Below are positions 8,201-15,222 of a stretch of 23,253 nucleotides of DNA, piece by piece. The position numbers and the translations under genes are program-made. How positions within the stretch are numbered: position 1 is the first letter of the stretch; each line of letters starts with the position of its first letter. Origin of the DNA: CAJQHT01 sp038123275 (lineage in GTDB: Bacteria > Pseudomonadota > Alphaproteobacteria > Rickettsiales > UBA1997); the NCBI GenBank assembly GCA_038123275.1, contig JAYORG010000022.1, forward strand, positions 1 through 23,253. The letters are read 5' to 3'. Under the pieces are notes generated by a model. That model saw only the letters and a list, made by a program, of their open reading frames with translations, had not been told where the DNA came from and did no database searches.

Positions 8201-8721
8201 TATTTGAGGTATTTTTGTAAATCACTACTGATCTTTCTATATAAATTAGCGGAGATTTTTTTAATCATATTAGTATTATCCTCTTGAATTACTCTGAAAT
8301 CTTCTATTCTTTGTTCAATTTCTTGATTTTGCTGCAAAGCTAAGGCAAGTTGACTCTCAGCATCTGCTCTTTTTTCTCTTTCTAATTCTTTTTCTTTGTA
8401 TATTTTCTCAATTTTATTTAAAAACGGCTGCAAATCAATATTTCCATCTTGCCCTTGATTCTTGCCTAGCTCATCTTGTAATTTTTTCTTTTCAATTCTT
8501 ACCCCTTCATTTTCTGGCGTCATTTCTCCATACTCTTCTTTATATAAATGCATTTCACTTTCATGAATATATTCTTCTTCTTTTCTTTTAGATTCTTCTT
8601 CTGCCAACCTATTTTCATAGTTAATAAATTCTTTCTCGGCCATATTTCTATATTTATAAAATTTTACAATATAGGTAATAGCGACGCTTAAAAATATAAT
8701 ATCTATTAATAATCCTATCAT
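8200..8721 (-). CDS. Membrane-anchored coiled-coil protein, unknown function
   Basis: I do not recognise a family. The 173 residues show one N-terminal transmembrane helix (about 2-20) followed by an almost continuous charged helical region rich in Glu, Lys and Gln, including stretches likely to form a coiled coil (about 30-60 and 105-145). It is translationally coupled to rnc by a one-base overlap. It follows a probable terminator after panC, so it may head the rnc-ftsH-metK unit. The topology would place the coiled coil on one face of the inner membrane; which side cannot be fixed from sequence alone. Confidence 0.75.
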   Translation of the reverse strand: MIGLLIDIIFLSVAITYIVKFYKYRNMAEKEFINYENRLAEEESKRKEEEYIHESEMHLYKEEYGEMTPENEGVRIEKKKLQDELGKNQGQDGNIDLQPFLNKIEKIYKEKELEREKRADAESQLALALQQNQEIEQRIEDFRVIQEDNTNMIKKISANLYRKISSDLQKYLK

Positions 8722-8761
8722 AATAAACTTAAAATAAGTTTTAGACTCACTTAAAAACTAG

Positions 8762-8797
8762 ATTTAGTATGCCTTAGAAGAAATAATCATACTAAAT
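8762..8797 (-). terminator. Probable terminator downstream of panC
   Basis: ATTTAGTATG (8762-8771) and CATACTAAAT (8788-8797) are a perfect 10-bp inverted repeat with a 16-base loop. On the minus strand, after four bases, a TTTTT run follows. It lies 21 bases past the panC stop and before the coiled-coil gene. The stem is AT-rich, so termination may be partial. Confidence 0.5.
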
Positions 8798-8817
8798 ACA
8801 TTCAAATTGTTACCTTG

Positions 8818-9675
8818 CTAGTAATGCAATGCTATATTATCTATTAATCTAATTTGATTGAGATAAACAGCAACAAAAATTCTAAATTTTGTCTTTTTAT
8901 TAAATTTTTTAATTATCTGTAAATTATCTTCTGTGCAAATTTGCAAATAATCAACCTTATCAAAATATTTTAATAATTCTATTCTAGATCTCTTTAAAAT
9001 ATTATCTATATTATTATTTTTAGAAGCTAAAATTTGCTTCTTAGCTTTACTTAAAACTTCATAAATCTTCATTGCCTTAAAATGATCATCTCCCTTAATA
9101 AGATTATTTCTTGAAGATAGAGCTAAGCCATTTTCTGCTCTAAATATTGGCACAGAAATTATTTGAATATCAAAATTTAAATCATTCACTAATCTTTTAA
9201 TAATTTGCAACTGCTGAAAATCCTTTTCTCCAAAAACAGCAATATCTGGATTTATTATATTAAACAGCTTGCTAACTATTAACATTACCCCTTCAAAGTG
9301 ATTTTTCCTAGATTTACCACATAAGTTGTCTGCCAATTGATCAACTGTAAAATTAACTAAATTCGACTGCGATGATGGGTATATTTCTTTTAACGTAGGA
9401 CAAAATAAAATATCAACTTTTTGATCTTGTAATTTTTTAACATCATCTACCAAATTTCTTGGATAATTCTTAAAATCATTAGAATCATTAAACTGCTTTT
9501 CATTAACAAAAATAGAAACAATTACAATATCAGATTTTTTCTTAGCCTCTTTTATCAAGGATAAATGCCCTTGATGTAAACATCCCATTGTTGGAACCAA
9601 AGAAACTATTTTACCCTTCTTCTTAAGGGATGATATCTTTTCCTTAATTTTTGTGATTTCCTTAAATATTATCAC
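8818..9675 (-). CDS. panC: Pantothenate synthetase
   Basis: PanC condenses pantoate and beta-alanine, using ATP, to make pantothenate, the precursor of coenzyme A. The 285 residues are full length. Visible are VPTMGCLHQGHLSLI (27-41) with the HxGH-like nucleotide-binding histidines 34 and 37, SIFVNEKQF (54-62, where most homologues have VNPTQF), the FGEKDFQQL motif and the ALSSRN motif near residue 180. The start codon is GTG; the alignment to VPTMG at residue 27 supports it and no ATG lies nearby. panB, panD and panE are not in the window. It is 109 bases from prmC upstream. Confidence 0.95.
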   Translation of the reverse strand: MIIFKEITKIKEKISSLKKKGKIVSLVPTMGCLHQGHLSLIKEAKKKSDIVIVSIFVNEKQFNDSNDFKNYPRNLVDDVKKLQDQKVDILFCPTLKEIYPSSQSNLVNFTVDQLADNLCGKSRKNHFEGVMLIVSKLFNIINPDIAVFGEKDFQQLQIIKRLVNDLNFDIQIISVPIFRAENGLALSSRNNLIKGDDHFKAMKIYEVLSKAKKQILASKNNNIDNILKRSRIELLKYFDKVDYLQICTEDNLQIIKKFNKKTKFRIFVAVYLNQIRLIDNIALHY

Positions 9676-9784
9676 TTCTACTTATATTATTAAATTTACA
9701 CAAGGGCAACATTAGCGCTACATCCAGTACGATTATTCCCTAAGACCGACTAAATGTAACTTTTATTCACTTTTTGTGTAAGTC

Positions 9785-10630
9785 TTAATTCTGAAAAATC
9801 AAACACCTTATGATGCCAGATAAATCTTTTTTAGCATTAATAAACTTCAAACCATTATTGGTAAATATTTTAATAACGTCATTTTCTTGAAACTCACCAA
9901 TTTCTAATAATAAATAACCACCCTTATTTAAAAAACTCTTAACATCTTTAGCTATCACTTCATAACAGTCAAGACCTTCCTTGCCCCCATCAAGAGCAAC
10001 TTTGGGTTCAAAAAGTCTAACCTCTTCTTGCAGATTATCGATTTGTGAACTTTTTATATAAGGTGGATTAGAAATAATTAAATCAAAATCTCTTTGCAAA
10101 ACCTTATCAAACCAATTAGAGTTTATAAATTTAATTCTATCACCTAATTTTAAATTATTAGCATTTACCTTAGCAACCCCTAGAGATTTATCCTTAATGT
10201 CAACTCCAATTGCAGTAGAATTGCTAAACTTCTTTAAAATGCTTATAACCAGGCAACCGCTTCCAACCCCAAGTTCAAGAATTTTTAACTTTGCTTTTTT
10301 ATCAGGAAATATTTTTAAAACAGATTCAATCAAAATTTCAGAATCTGGCCTTGGATCTAAAACATCTTTATTGACAAGAAATTCATATTCATAAAAACTC
10401 CTCTTACCAATTATATGAGAAATTGGCTCTCTTTTAATTCTACGACTTATTGAACTTTGAACCTTATCTATTTGGCCTTTTGTTACAATTAGGTCGTGAT
10501 TAAATATTACCTGCTCTTTACTCAAAGATAAATCGTGACAAATTATGATTAAGGCATCAATTTTAGCAGAGACGATGTTATTTTCTTGGAGTGTTCTTCT
10601 AGTGGATTCTAGTAATTGTGATAAAATCAT
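9785..10630 (-). CDS. prmC: Release factor glutamine methyltransferase
   Basis: PrmC (HemK) methylates the glutamine of the GGQ motif in peptide release factors 1 and 2, raising termination efficiency. The 281-residue protein has the N-terminal helical domain, the linker DPRPDSEIL (92-100), the SAM-binding loop ELGVGSG (119-125) and the catalytic NPPY (188-191) that contacts the target glutamine. Its length is normal. prfA, often adjacent in other genomes, is not here. It starts 26 bases after the stop of the DUF2125-like gene, so the two are probably transcribed together. Confidence 0.96.
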   Translation of the reverse strand: MILSQLLESTRRTLQENNIVSAKIDALIIICHDLSLSKEQVIFNHDLIVTKGQIDKVQSSISRRIKREPISHIIGKRSFYEYEFLVNKDVLDPRPDSEILIESVLKIFPDKKAKLKILELGVGSGCLVISILKKFSNSTAIGVDIKDKSLGVAKVNANNLKLGDRIKFINSNWFDKVLQRDFDLIISNPPYIKSSQIDNLQEEVRLFEPKVALDGGKEGLDCYEVIAKDVKSFLNKGGYLLLEIGEFQENDVIKIFTNNGLKFINAKKDLSGIIRCLIFQN

Positions 10631-10656
10631 CCATTGTTATTTAGGTAAAAATAATA

Positions 10657-12177
10657 CTACTGATCTGATTGTGGTCTTGACTTAACATCAGTAGAAGGTG
10701 TTTTTTCACTATCTTGGGAAGAATCTTTATCCGTATCTATTGCTGCAGAAGGAGGTGCCAAAGCTTCACTATCTACCAAAACATCCTCATCTATACTAGG
10801 CTGTGGGGTAATATTACCTGAATCTTCATTGCCAATAAAGGCACTAACCAAAAACTCCATTACAGGGGTTAATCTCTCCAAAATCTCAAGAGTTGTTACA
10901 TCATTAATAGTAAAACTTGAACCTTCTCCTACTATTTTAAACTCAGAAAATTGATCGTTACTATTTGGATTCTTTTCAGATATATCAACTATCAAATTAG
11001 TGATAACCTCTTCTGGTATTGGCTGAATAATAGATTCTTGAACTTCTGATTCTGAATCTACACCTTCATTTTTAGCTTCTTTTGTATCTAAATCAATGAC
11101 AGGCTCCTGATCTAGATTAGCAACAGAATTAGCATCAACTATTTCTAGACTTGAAGGTATTAGGGAAGATATAAATTTCCTTATATATATTAAAATATTA
11201 TCAATATTTTTAATCTTAACTACAAGATCAGTTGTTTGATTTGGTTTTGCTAAATATTTAACACCGCCACTAACATTAATTTTAAATAATGGCGAAAATA
11301 ATTCTAAATTATTAATAGCAACATCTTGAACTTCTGGCAATTTTGTTTTTTTATCTAAAATTGAATCAACTTTTAAATCAATAATCAGATTTCTATTAGT
11401 TTTAATCTTAAGATCCTTTGTATCATTATCTTTTTGTGCAACTTTATTAGGATTAGATAAAGTAGGTAATTCATCCTTTTCTTTGGCAACTTCTTCCTTA
11501 GCATCATTATTGTCAGTAGCTCTATCTGTTGTTGTTGCTTCTCTGTCTAGATCTTGGGTTATTTTTTCTTCTTCATCATTTGCAGCAACCTCTATAACAT
11601 CACCCAAAGTAAAAATGTCAAAACTACTAACATTACTAAAATTAGCCTTAAAGCTAGTAGATTTTAAATCTCCCTTACTGGCTATATCAAGATTTAACTC
11701 GGAACTTCCTGTATAAAATATGGTATTACCTGCTTGATCCAGTAACTTATAGCCATCATCTAAATAAGATATTTGATTAATTTTATAGTCACTAACAGTA
11801 AATTTTAATTCTGGCTCTTTGTTAAATTTAATAGTATTATCTGTACCATTACTGGTTTTAATAATAATGTCACCAACAATATTAGCATCAAATTCATTGG
11901 AAAATACTTTTGCCTGAGCAGTAACTTTATTAATAATAAGATGATCTCCAGAGATCTGGTTATCAAATTTTAAATCAATATTATTAATTTCAATTTTATG
12001 GGATAAAGGAAAACCTGTTGAAGATAAACTACCAACTGATGAAGAAGGGTGAAATTCTAATACTTCCTTGATATTCTTCTTAATTTCACCAGATTTAATA
12101 AACCAAAAAACACTATACAGAACTAAAATGAATACTAAAATCGGCAATAAAGCTCTTAATATTATTTTTTTAGCCAT
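10657..12177 (-). CDS. DUF2125-like membrane-anchored periplasmic protein
   Basis: The 506-residue protein has one N-terminal transmembrane helix (about 7-28), then a beta-rich region beginning with SVGSLSSTGFPLSHKIEINNIDLKF, similar in pattern to the start of the alphaproteobacterial DUF2125 family (a G-x-P-x-x-x-x-x-x-x-x-L stretch after a single anchor). Two acidic, low-complexity segments (about 195-260 and the C-terminal 50 residues, rich in Asp, Glu, Ser and Pro) look disordered. The probable location is the periplasm or outer face of the inner membrane. Function is unknown for the family. It lies between the ferredoxin gene and prmC. The family name is a pattern judgement. Confidence 0.6.
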   Translation of the reverse strand: MAKKIILRALLPILVFILVLYSVFWFIKSGEIKKNIKEVLEFHPSSSVGSLSSTGFPLSHKIEINNIDLKFDNQISGDHLIINKVTAQAKVFSNEFDANIVGDIIIKTSNGTDNTIKFNKEPELKFTVSDYKINQISYLDDGYKLLDQAGNTIFYTGSSELNLDIASKGDLKSTSFKANFSNVSSFDIFTLGDVIEVAANDEEEKITQDLDREATTTDRATDNNDAKEEVAKEKDELPTLSNPNKVAQKDNDTKDLKIKTNRNLIIDLKVDSILDKKTKLPEVQDVAINNLELFSPLFKINVSGGVKYLAKPNQTTDLVVKIKNIDNILIYIRKFISSLIPSSLEIVDANSVANLDQEPVIDLDTKEAKNEGVDSESEVQESIIQPIPEEVITNLIVDISEKNPNSNDQFSEFKIVGEGSSFTINDVTTLEILERLTPVMEFLVSAFIGNEDSGNITPQPSIDEDVLVDSEALAPPSAAIDTDKDSSQDSEKTPSTDVKSRPQSDQ

Positions 12178-12230
12178 TATTAATGATAAAATTAAAAGTT
12201 AATATAAGTAATTTTAATTAATGAATTAAA

Positions 12231-12569
12231 TTAAACACTGACATTACGAGTTTGACCTGGAACCACTAGAGTTAGACCGTCTAATTCTTCACTCATAACA
12301 ATTTGGCAACCAAGCCTAGAAGTAGGGGTTAAGCCAAATGCTAAATCTAGCATATCTTCTTCATCTTCACTTGGCTCTTCTAACTTATCAAAATAACCTT
12401 TATCTTCAACTACAACATGGCATGTTGAACAAGCAAGAGAACCTTCGCAAGCACCCTCTAAGTCAATATCATTATTATGAGCAGCTTCTAACACTGTAGT
12501 ACCAACTGGCACATCAAACTCTTTTTTCTCATCTTTGGTAACAAAGATTATTTTTACTGTTTTAGTCAT
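12231..12569 (-). CDS. Adrenodoxin-type [2Fe-2S] ferredoxin
   Basis: The 112-residue protein has the plant/adrenodoxin ferredoxin fold with cluster ligands Cys41, Cys47, Cys50 and Cys88 (C-x5-C-x2-C-x37-C), in the contexts GACEGSLACSTCH and TSRLGCQI. The acidic helix EEPSEDEEDMLDLA (64-77) is the partner-binding region typical of adrenodoxin and of the bacterial ferredoxin of the ISC iron-sulfur assembly system. By family knowledge it would donate electrons in cluster assembly. The usual isc neighbours (hscB, hscA, iscS, iscU) are absent here, so a role with another redox partner is possible. 53 bases separate it from the DUF2125-like gene downstream. Confidence 0.93.
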   Translation of the reverse strand: MTKTVKIIFVTKDEKKEFDVPVGTTVLEAAHNNDIDLEGACEGSLACSTCHVVVEDKGYFDKLEEPSEDEEDMLDLAFGLTPTSRLGCQIVMSEELDGLTLVVPGQTRNVSV

Positions 12570-12666
12570 TTATTTATTGTAAATTTTTTTCAAGATATGT
12601 CTCTAACATCAAGCAAATAAAGTTATTAACTATATTTAATATTGCAAGAAAATTATATATTTAATA

Positions 12667-12695
12667 TTGACGTTATTGCTGATGAATAATATAGT
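12667..12695 (+). promoter_or_regulatory. Orphan sigma70-type promoter, plus strand
   Basis: TTGACG (12667-12672) and TATAGT (12690-12695) with a 17-base spacer form a good vegetative promoter. No normal gene lies downstream on this strand: only the 48-codon frame at 12713-12859 and then the antisense of lexA. It could drive a small membrane peptide or an RNA antisense to the lexA 3' end. Confidence 0.45.
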
Positions 12696-12712
12696 TAGAA
12701 TCTAATATTTAG

Positions 12713-12859
12713 ATTAACTTCTTTAAAATAAGAAAAATAACATTTGGATTAATAATTCTTATTATTTCCCTAACTTCATTTATAATTTTGCTGTTGCAAA
12801 AATACATAAACATGAAGCCATTAATACTAAAAAATTCTAATAAGAATAAACTCCCTTAA
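12713..12859 (+). other. Candidate small membrane-peptide frame lacking a standard start codon
   Basis: A 48-codon open frame runs from ATT (12713) to TAA (12857-12859). Read with the first codon as Met, it would give a basic N terminus (K-I-R-K) and a strong hydrophobic helix over residues 10-28, then a basic tail. It starts about 11 bases after the predicted start of the promoter at 12667-12695 and overlaps the lexA end on the other strand by 23 bases. The only in-frame ATG is internal, after the helix. It could be a decayed small gene, a gene with an unusual ATT start, or chance. Confidence 0.25.
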
Positions 12860-13433
12860 CTACCCCTTCAACTTTAAAATCTTGACTAGCAATAAAAGGC
12901 CTAAACTCAGGATTAAGAGAGATGAGCAAAATTGCATCTTTTTCCTTCTGAATTTTTTTAATTAAAACTTCCCCACTATTAACACAAATAATAATACTAC
13001 CATTGTGAGCAAACTGAGCCTTTCTGCCAATTACAATATCCTTTTCTTTAATTTTTGGCATCATTGACTCACCCTTTGCCCTCACTAAAAAAGCCTCTTC
13101 AGACGGAAAACCTAACATTTTTGAAGAAAGTGGAATGCGATCAATTGGGTCTCCATCAAAAATTGACCCCTTAGGACCGCATTGTGCAACTGCATATAAA
13201 TTTAAATAAGTAACTGCCTTTTCTGGGCTATCAGATAAAATCTGGTAATCTTTAGGGTTGAGAGGATTACGCCTTAAATAACCTTTTTTCTCAAGTTGAC
13301 TAATATGATGATGAACCAAACTAGTGGAAGAAACACCAAGCCTATCTTGTAATTCACGAATTGTTAATGGATCGTCAATATTTTCTTTTAATAAATCTAT
13401 TAATTCTTGCTGTACTGTATGTAATTTTTTCAT
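12837..13433 (-). CDS. lexA: LexA-like self-cleaving repressor
   Basis: The protein has an N-terminal winged-helix DNA-binding domain (about 1-62, recognition region IRELQDRLGVSSTSLVHHHI) and a C-terminal S24 peptidase domain. Catalytic Ser123 lies in GESMMP and Lys159 in EVLIKK. The expected self-cleavage site is Cys85-Gly86 in AVAQCG, as in UmuD, rather than the Ala-Gly of E. coli LexA. By family, it represses DNA-damage genes until RecA filaments trigger cleavage. I chose the ATG at 13433 (198 residues) because GGGAG stands 6-7 bases before it; an in-frame TTG at 13445 would add four residues but lies on top of that ribosome site. A 10-bp palindrome at 13481-13490 may be its operator. Confidence 0.88.
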   Translation of the reverse strand: MKKLHTVQQELIDLLKENIDDPLTIRELQDRLGVSSTSLVHHHISQLEKKGYLRRNPLNPKDYQILSDSPEKAVTYLNLYAVAQCGPKGSIFDGDPIDRIPLSSKMLGFPSEEAFLVRAKGESMMPKIKEKDIVIGRKAQFAHNGSIIICVNSGEVLIKKIQKEKDAILLISLNPEFRPFIASQDFKVEGVVKGVYSY

Positions 13434-13480
13434 AAATTCTCCCAAATTTTAACTTGATTAACTAGGCACTATTAACGGTG

Positions 13481-13490
13481 ACTAATTAGT
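13481..13490. promoter_or_regulatory. Candidate operator palindrome upstream of lexA
   Basis: ACTAATTAGT is a perfect 10-bp palindrome 48 bases before the chosen lexA start. A related half, ACTATTAA, lies just to the left at 13468-13475. LexA proteins commonly repress their own gene by binding a dyad here, so this is a plausible site. No second copy was found elsewhere in the window. Confidence 0.3.
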
Positions 13491-13659
13491 AAAACTTCAA
13501 TTTTTAAAACCTATCTTGAATAAAAGCAAGAATAAAAACATTTTGTTCTGGTTTTTGTTCTAAATTAAAAAATGATATTTGGAAAGATGATTTAAAAAAA
13601 ACAAAAAGTAATTTAGGCTATGCTTTAGACAAGATACTTAAACCTAAAATTTAACTACA

Positions 13660-13788
13660 TTAAAAAGTAATAAAAACAGTTTTTGATTCTTGGTTAACTT
13701 TTAATTCAGAAGAAGAAAAAACTAGATTATAATCAGATTTAATTTTCTTCATGGTATTGGTAATTTGTTTATTATCTTTTTTACCCAT
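13660..13788 (-). pseudogene. 42-residue frame, possible C-terminal remnant of an AAA-type ATPase
   Basis: An ATG at 13786-13788, preceded by GAGGTGG, opens a 42-residue frame containing GKKDNKQITNTMKKIKSDYN and then LVFSSSELKVNQESKTVFI. The open frame extends upstream without a stop to about 13850 and reads IIIEVGMGKK. The pattern (I-E-V/I-G-x-G-K-K, conserved K-S-D-Y, then hydrophobic strands) resembles the C-terminal end of DUF4143-type ATP-binding proteins, but this is from memory of the pattern only. The lack of an N-terminal part and the decayed surroundings suggest a relic. It could also be a short expressed peptide because the ribosome site is good. Confidence 0.3.
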
Positions 13789-14035
13789 TCCCACCTCAAT
13801 AATAATTTGTTTTGAATTGTTTATTTGCAAGATAAAGCCTTTTTCATTTTAATAAATTTATAATTGTTGAAAGCTTATCTTTGAAATTAAAATTATAGAA
13901 AGTAAATTACAAAATATTATTAATATCTTTGTCATTAACCAAAACCTACTAAACTTTAGCTTTTAATTTACTTTTTGCATAAATCCTAATTTTGTGAATT
14001 AAAAACGTTAAAAAATTAATTAATTTTAAAAATAT

Positions 14036-14182
14036 ATGATCAATAATAAGCCTGAGACTAAACTACAAAAAAGATGGAGAGAAAAGCAAGAAAAGTGGCA
14101 AAATCTCCCCGTAAAAGAAAAATTCATTTATCCATCAATATCTATAATCATAGTATTTATTCTTACTTATTATTTTTATTAA
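14036..14182 (+). CDS. Small tail-anchored membrane protein candidate (48 residues)
   Basis: ATG at 14036 opens a 48-codon frame. The first 30 residues are charged and hydrophilic with three Trp/Lys/Glu-rich turns (KRWREKQEKWQNLP). The last 17 residues form a hydrophobic helix ending in TYYFY, so the peptide would be anchored by its C terminus with the basic part in the cytoplasm. No Shine-Dalgarno site or clear promoter is visible, but many genes in this window lack one. The composition is unlike chance reading of AT-rich spacer. No homologue is recognised. Confidence 0.45.
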   Translation: MINNKPETKLQKRWREKQEKWQNLPVKEKFIYPSISIIIVFILTYYFY

Positions 14183-14326
14183 TATGTTTGACTTTAAATA
14201 AAGTTACATAGCTTTAATATTAATCTAAGTTAATTTTTAATTTACTATAATAGGTTTAATATTAATTATATATTAAGATCATTGATAGCTAGTTGATAAT
14301 AATTTATTAAAGAACAAAGAATCCTT

Positions 14327-14752
14327 TCAAAAAATCAAAACCAAAGCAACATAACGCGCCAACTTTCCTATTGTTACTAATATTAAAAATAACGGAATAG
14401 ACACACGAAAAATTCCAGCAATTAAAGTTAAAGGGTCACCTATTATTGGCAACCAGGCAAATAATAATACGAATACTCCACGTTTTTGGAACAATTTTGT
14501 CGATTTAGTAATTGCACTACCCCTAACGGGAAACCATTTACGATTTTTAAATTTTATTAAAAATCTCCCTAAAAAATAATTAATACAAGATCCTAAAACA
14601 TTGCCAAATGTAGCAATAAAAATTAGTAACCAAACATTAAATTTACCTTGCAAATGCAATCCTGTCAAAACCAACTCAGAACCAGCTGGAAATAAGGTTG
14701 CTGCTATTAGTGAAGAAGTAAATAATAAAAATAATTCAAAGAAATAATCCAT
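14327..14752 (-). CDS. YqaA/DedA-like inner-membrane protein
   Basis: The 141-residue protein is mostly hydrophobic, with about four membrane segments. It has the family's conserved pieces: the FPAGSELVL start region, ATFGNVLGSCINYFLGRFL (about 47-65) and the re-entrant LLFAWLPIIGDPLTLIAGIFRV (about 96-117), where the G-D-P-L and A-G residues are typical of YqaA proteins of the SNARE-associated/DedA superfamily. Members are thought to move lipids or ions across the inner membrane; the substrate here is unknown. It is monocistronic as far as can be seen, lying between the gene-poor stretch and the island boundary. Confidence 0.85.
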   Translation of the reverse strand: MDYFFELFLLFTSSLIAATLFPAGSELVLTGLHLQGKFNVWLLIFIATFGNVLGSCINYFLGRFLIKFKNRKWFPVRGSAITKSTKLFQKRGVFVLLFAWLPIIGDPLTLIAGIFRVSIPLFLILVTIGKLARYVALVLIF

Positions 14753-14813
14753 GATAAAAAATCTGAGAAAATTTATTAAGTAAACATTACATAATGGAAT
14801 AATTTCTTAGGCT

Positions 14814-14842
14814 AAAAAACCTGCAACCTTCAGGTTATAAGC
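14814..14842 (-). terminator. Hairpin terminator or tRNA-fMet relic
   Basis: AACCTG (14818-14823) pairs with CAGGTT (14831-14836), and on the minus strand a T run follows, which fits a small intrinsic terminator. The 25 bases from 14818 also match the anticodon-to-T-stem part of the tRNA at the right edge (AACCTGC, two changes, CCTTCAGGTTAT, one change, AGC). Either reading is possible; the match suggests an old tRNA fragment that now may act as a terminator. Confidence 0.45.
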
Positions 14843-14908
14843 TACATAGACTATTCATTTACTACTATTTAATTCTATTCATAAGGTTTGACTTATCAAA
14901 ACGACGAT

Positions 14909-15043
14909 ATGAATGAGCTAAAATGGATCTCCATAAAGGAAGTTCTGTCTGGCAGTGTAGATAATAACTTTAACTTATCTAAACTAATGCCAGCTCATTA
15001 CCAAGCTGTAAAGCATGTTCTAACAAGAATGAACCCATTCTAA
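14909..15043 (+). CDS. Small 44-residue frame of unknown function
   Basis: ATG at 14909 opens a 44-codon frame with balanced composition (MNELKWISIKEVLSGSVDNN and ending in a helix, QAVKHVLTRMNPF). It lies between the tRNA-like relic and the left attachment site, so it may be the remnant of an earlier integrated element or of a gene cut by integration. The frame extends upstream by eight codons to an in-frame TAA, with a TTG as an alternative start. No Shine-Dalgarno site is visible and no family is recognised. The rest of 14753-15113 holds nothing else I can support. Confidence 0.28.
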   Translation: MNELKWISIKEVLSGSVDNNFNLSKLMPAHYQAVKHVLTRMNPF

Positions 15044-15113
15044 ATTATACATTATTAAAAAACTAGTAAGAGAAAAAATTTTATGGATGGCTTTAAATTA
15101 TAATGGATAATAT

Positions 15114-15128
15114 ATTGGTTGCGGGGGC
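15114..15128. repeat. Distal attachment site (att core) of the island
   Basis: ATTGGTTGCGGGGGC is identical to 23200-23214, the CCA end and 3' acceptor strand of the tRNA-fMet gene plus two bases. Sequence identity stops immediately to the right. This is the usual scar of a tyrosine-recombinase element that inserts in a tRNA 3' end and leaves a short duplicate at its far side. Confidence 0.9.
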
Positions 15129-15190
15129 CGAAACTGATTGAAGTTGTATCAAGCCTTTTTAGATATGAGTTTAGATTAGTTCAATTTTGA

Positions 15191-15218
15191 TTTGTACATG
15201 ACTTTGTACATGATAAAA
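15191..15218. repeat. TGTACA arm-type repeats, left end
   Basis: Two TTTGTACATG copies (15191-15200 and 15203-15212) are 12 bases apart. The 18-mer ACTTTGTACATGATAAAA (15201-15218) recurs exactly at 23076-23093 near the other end. Placement about 65 bases inside the att core fits recombinase arm sites or excisionase sites. Confidence 0.7.
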
Positions 15219-15222
15219 CTTT

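Larger units (their letters stand above)
13434..14035. other. Gene-poor stretch with decayed frames
   Basis: There is no full gene here. It holds the palindrome upstream of lexA (13481-13490), a startless plus-strand frame ending at TAA 13652-13654 (ending in LGYALDKILKPKI, not recognised), and the minus-strand fragment at 13660-13788. The rest is very AT-rich with frequent stops, as in decaying sequence. Confidence 0.6.

Noticed and set aside
9755..9795. Similarity between 9755-9795 and 13965-14000 (both with ACTTTTTG then TAA-TC-TAATT)
   Set aside because: About 20 of 26 bases agree in very AT-rich DNA, with no clear ends; could be chance, so not called a repeat family.
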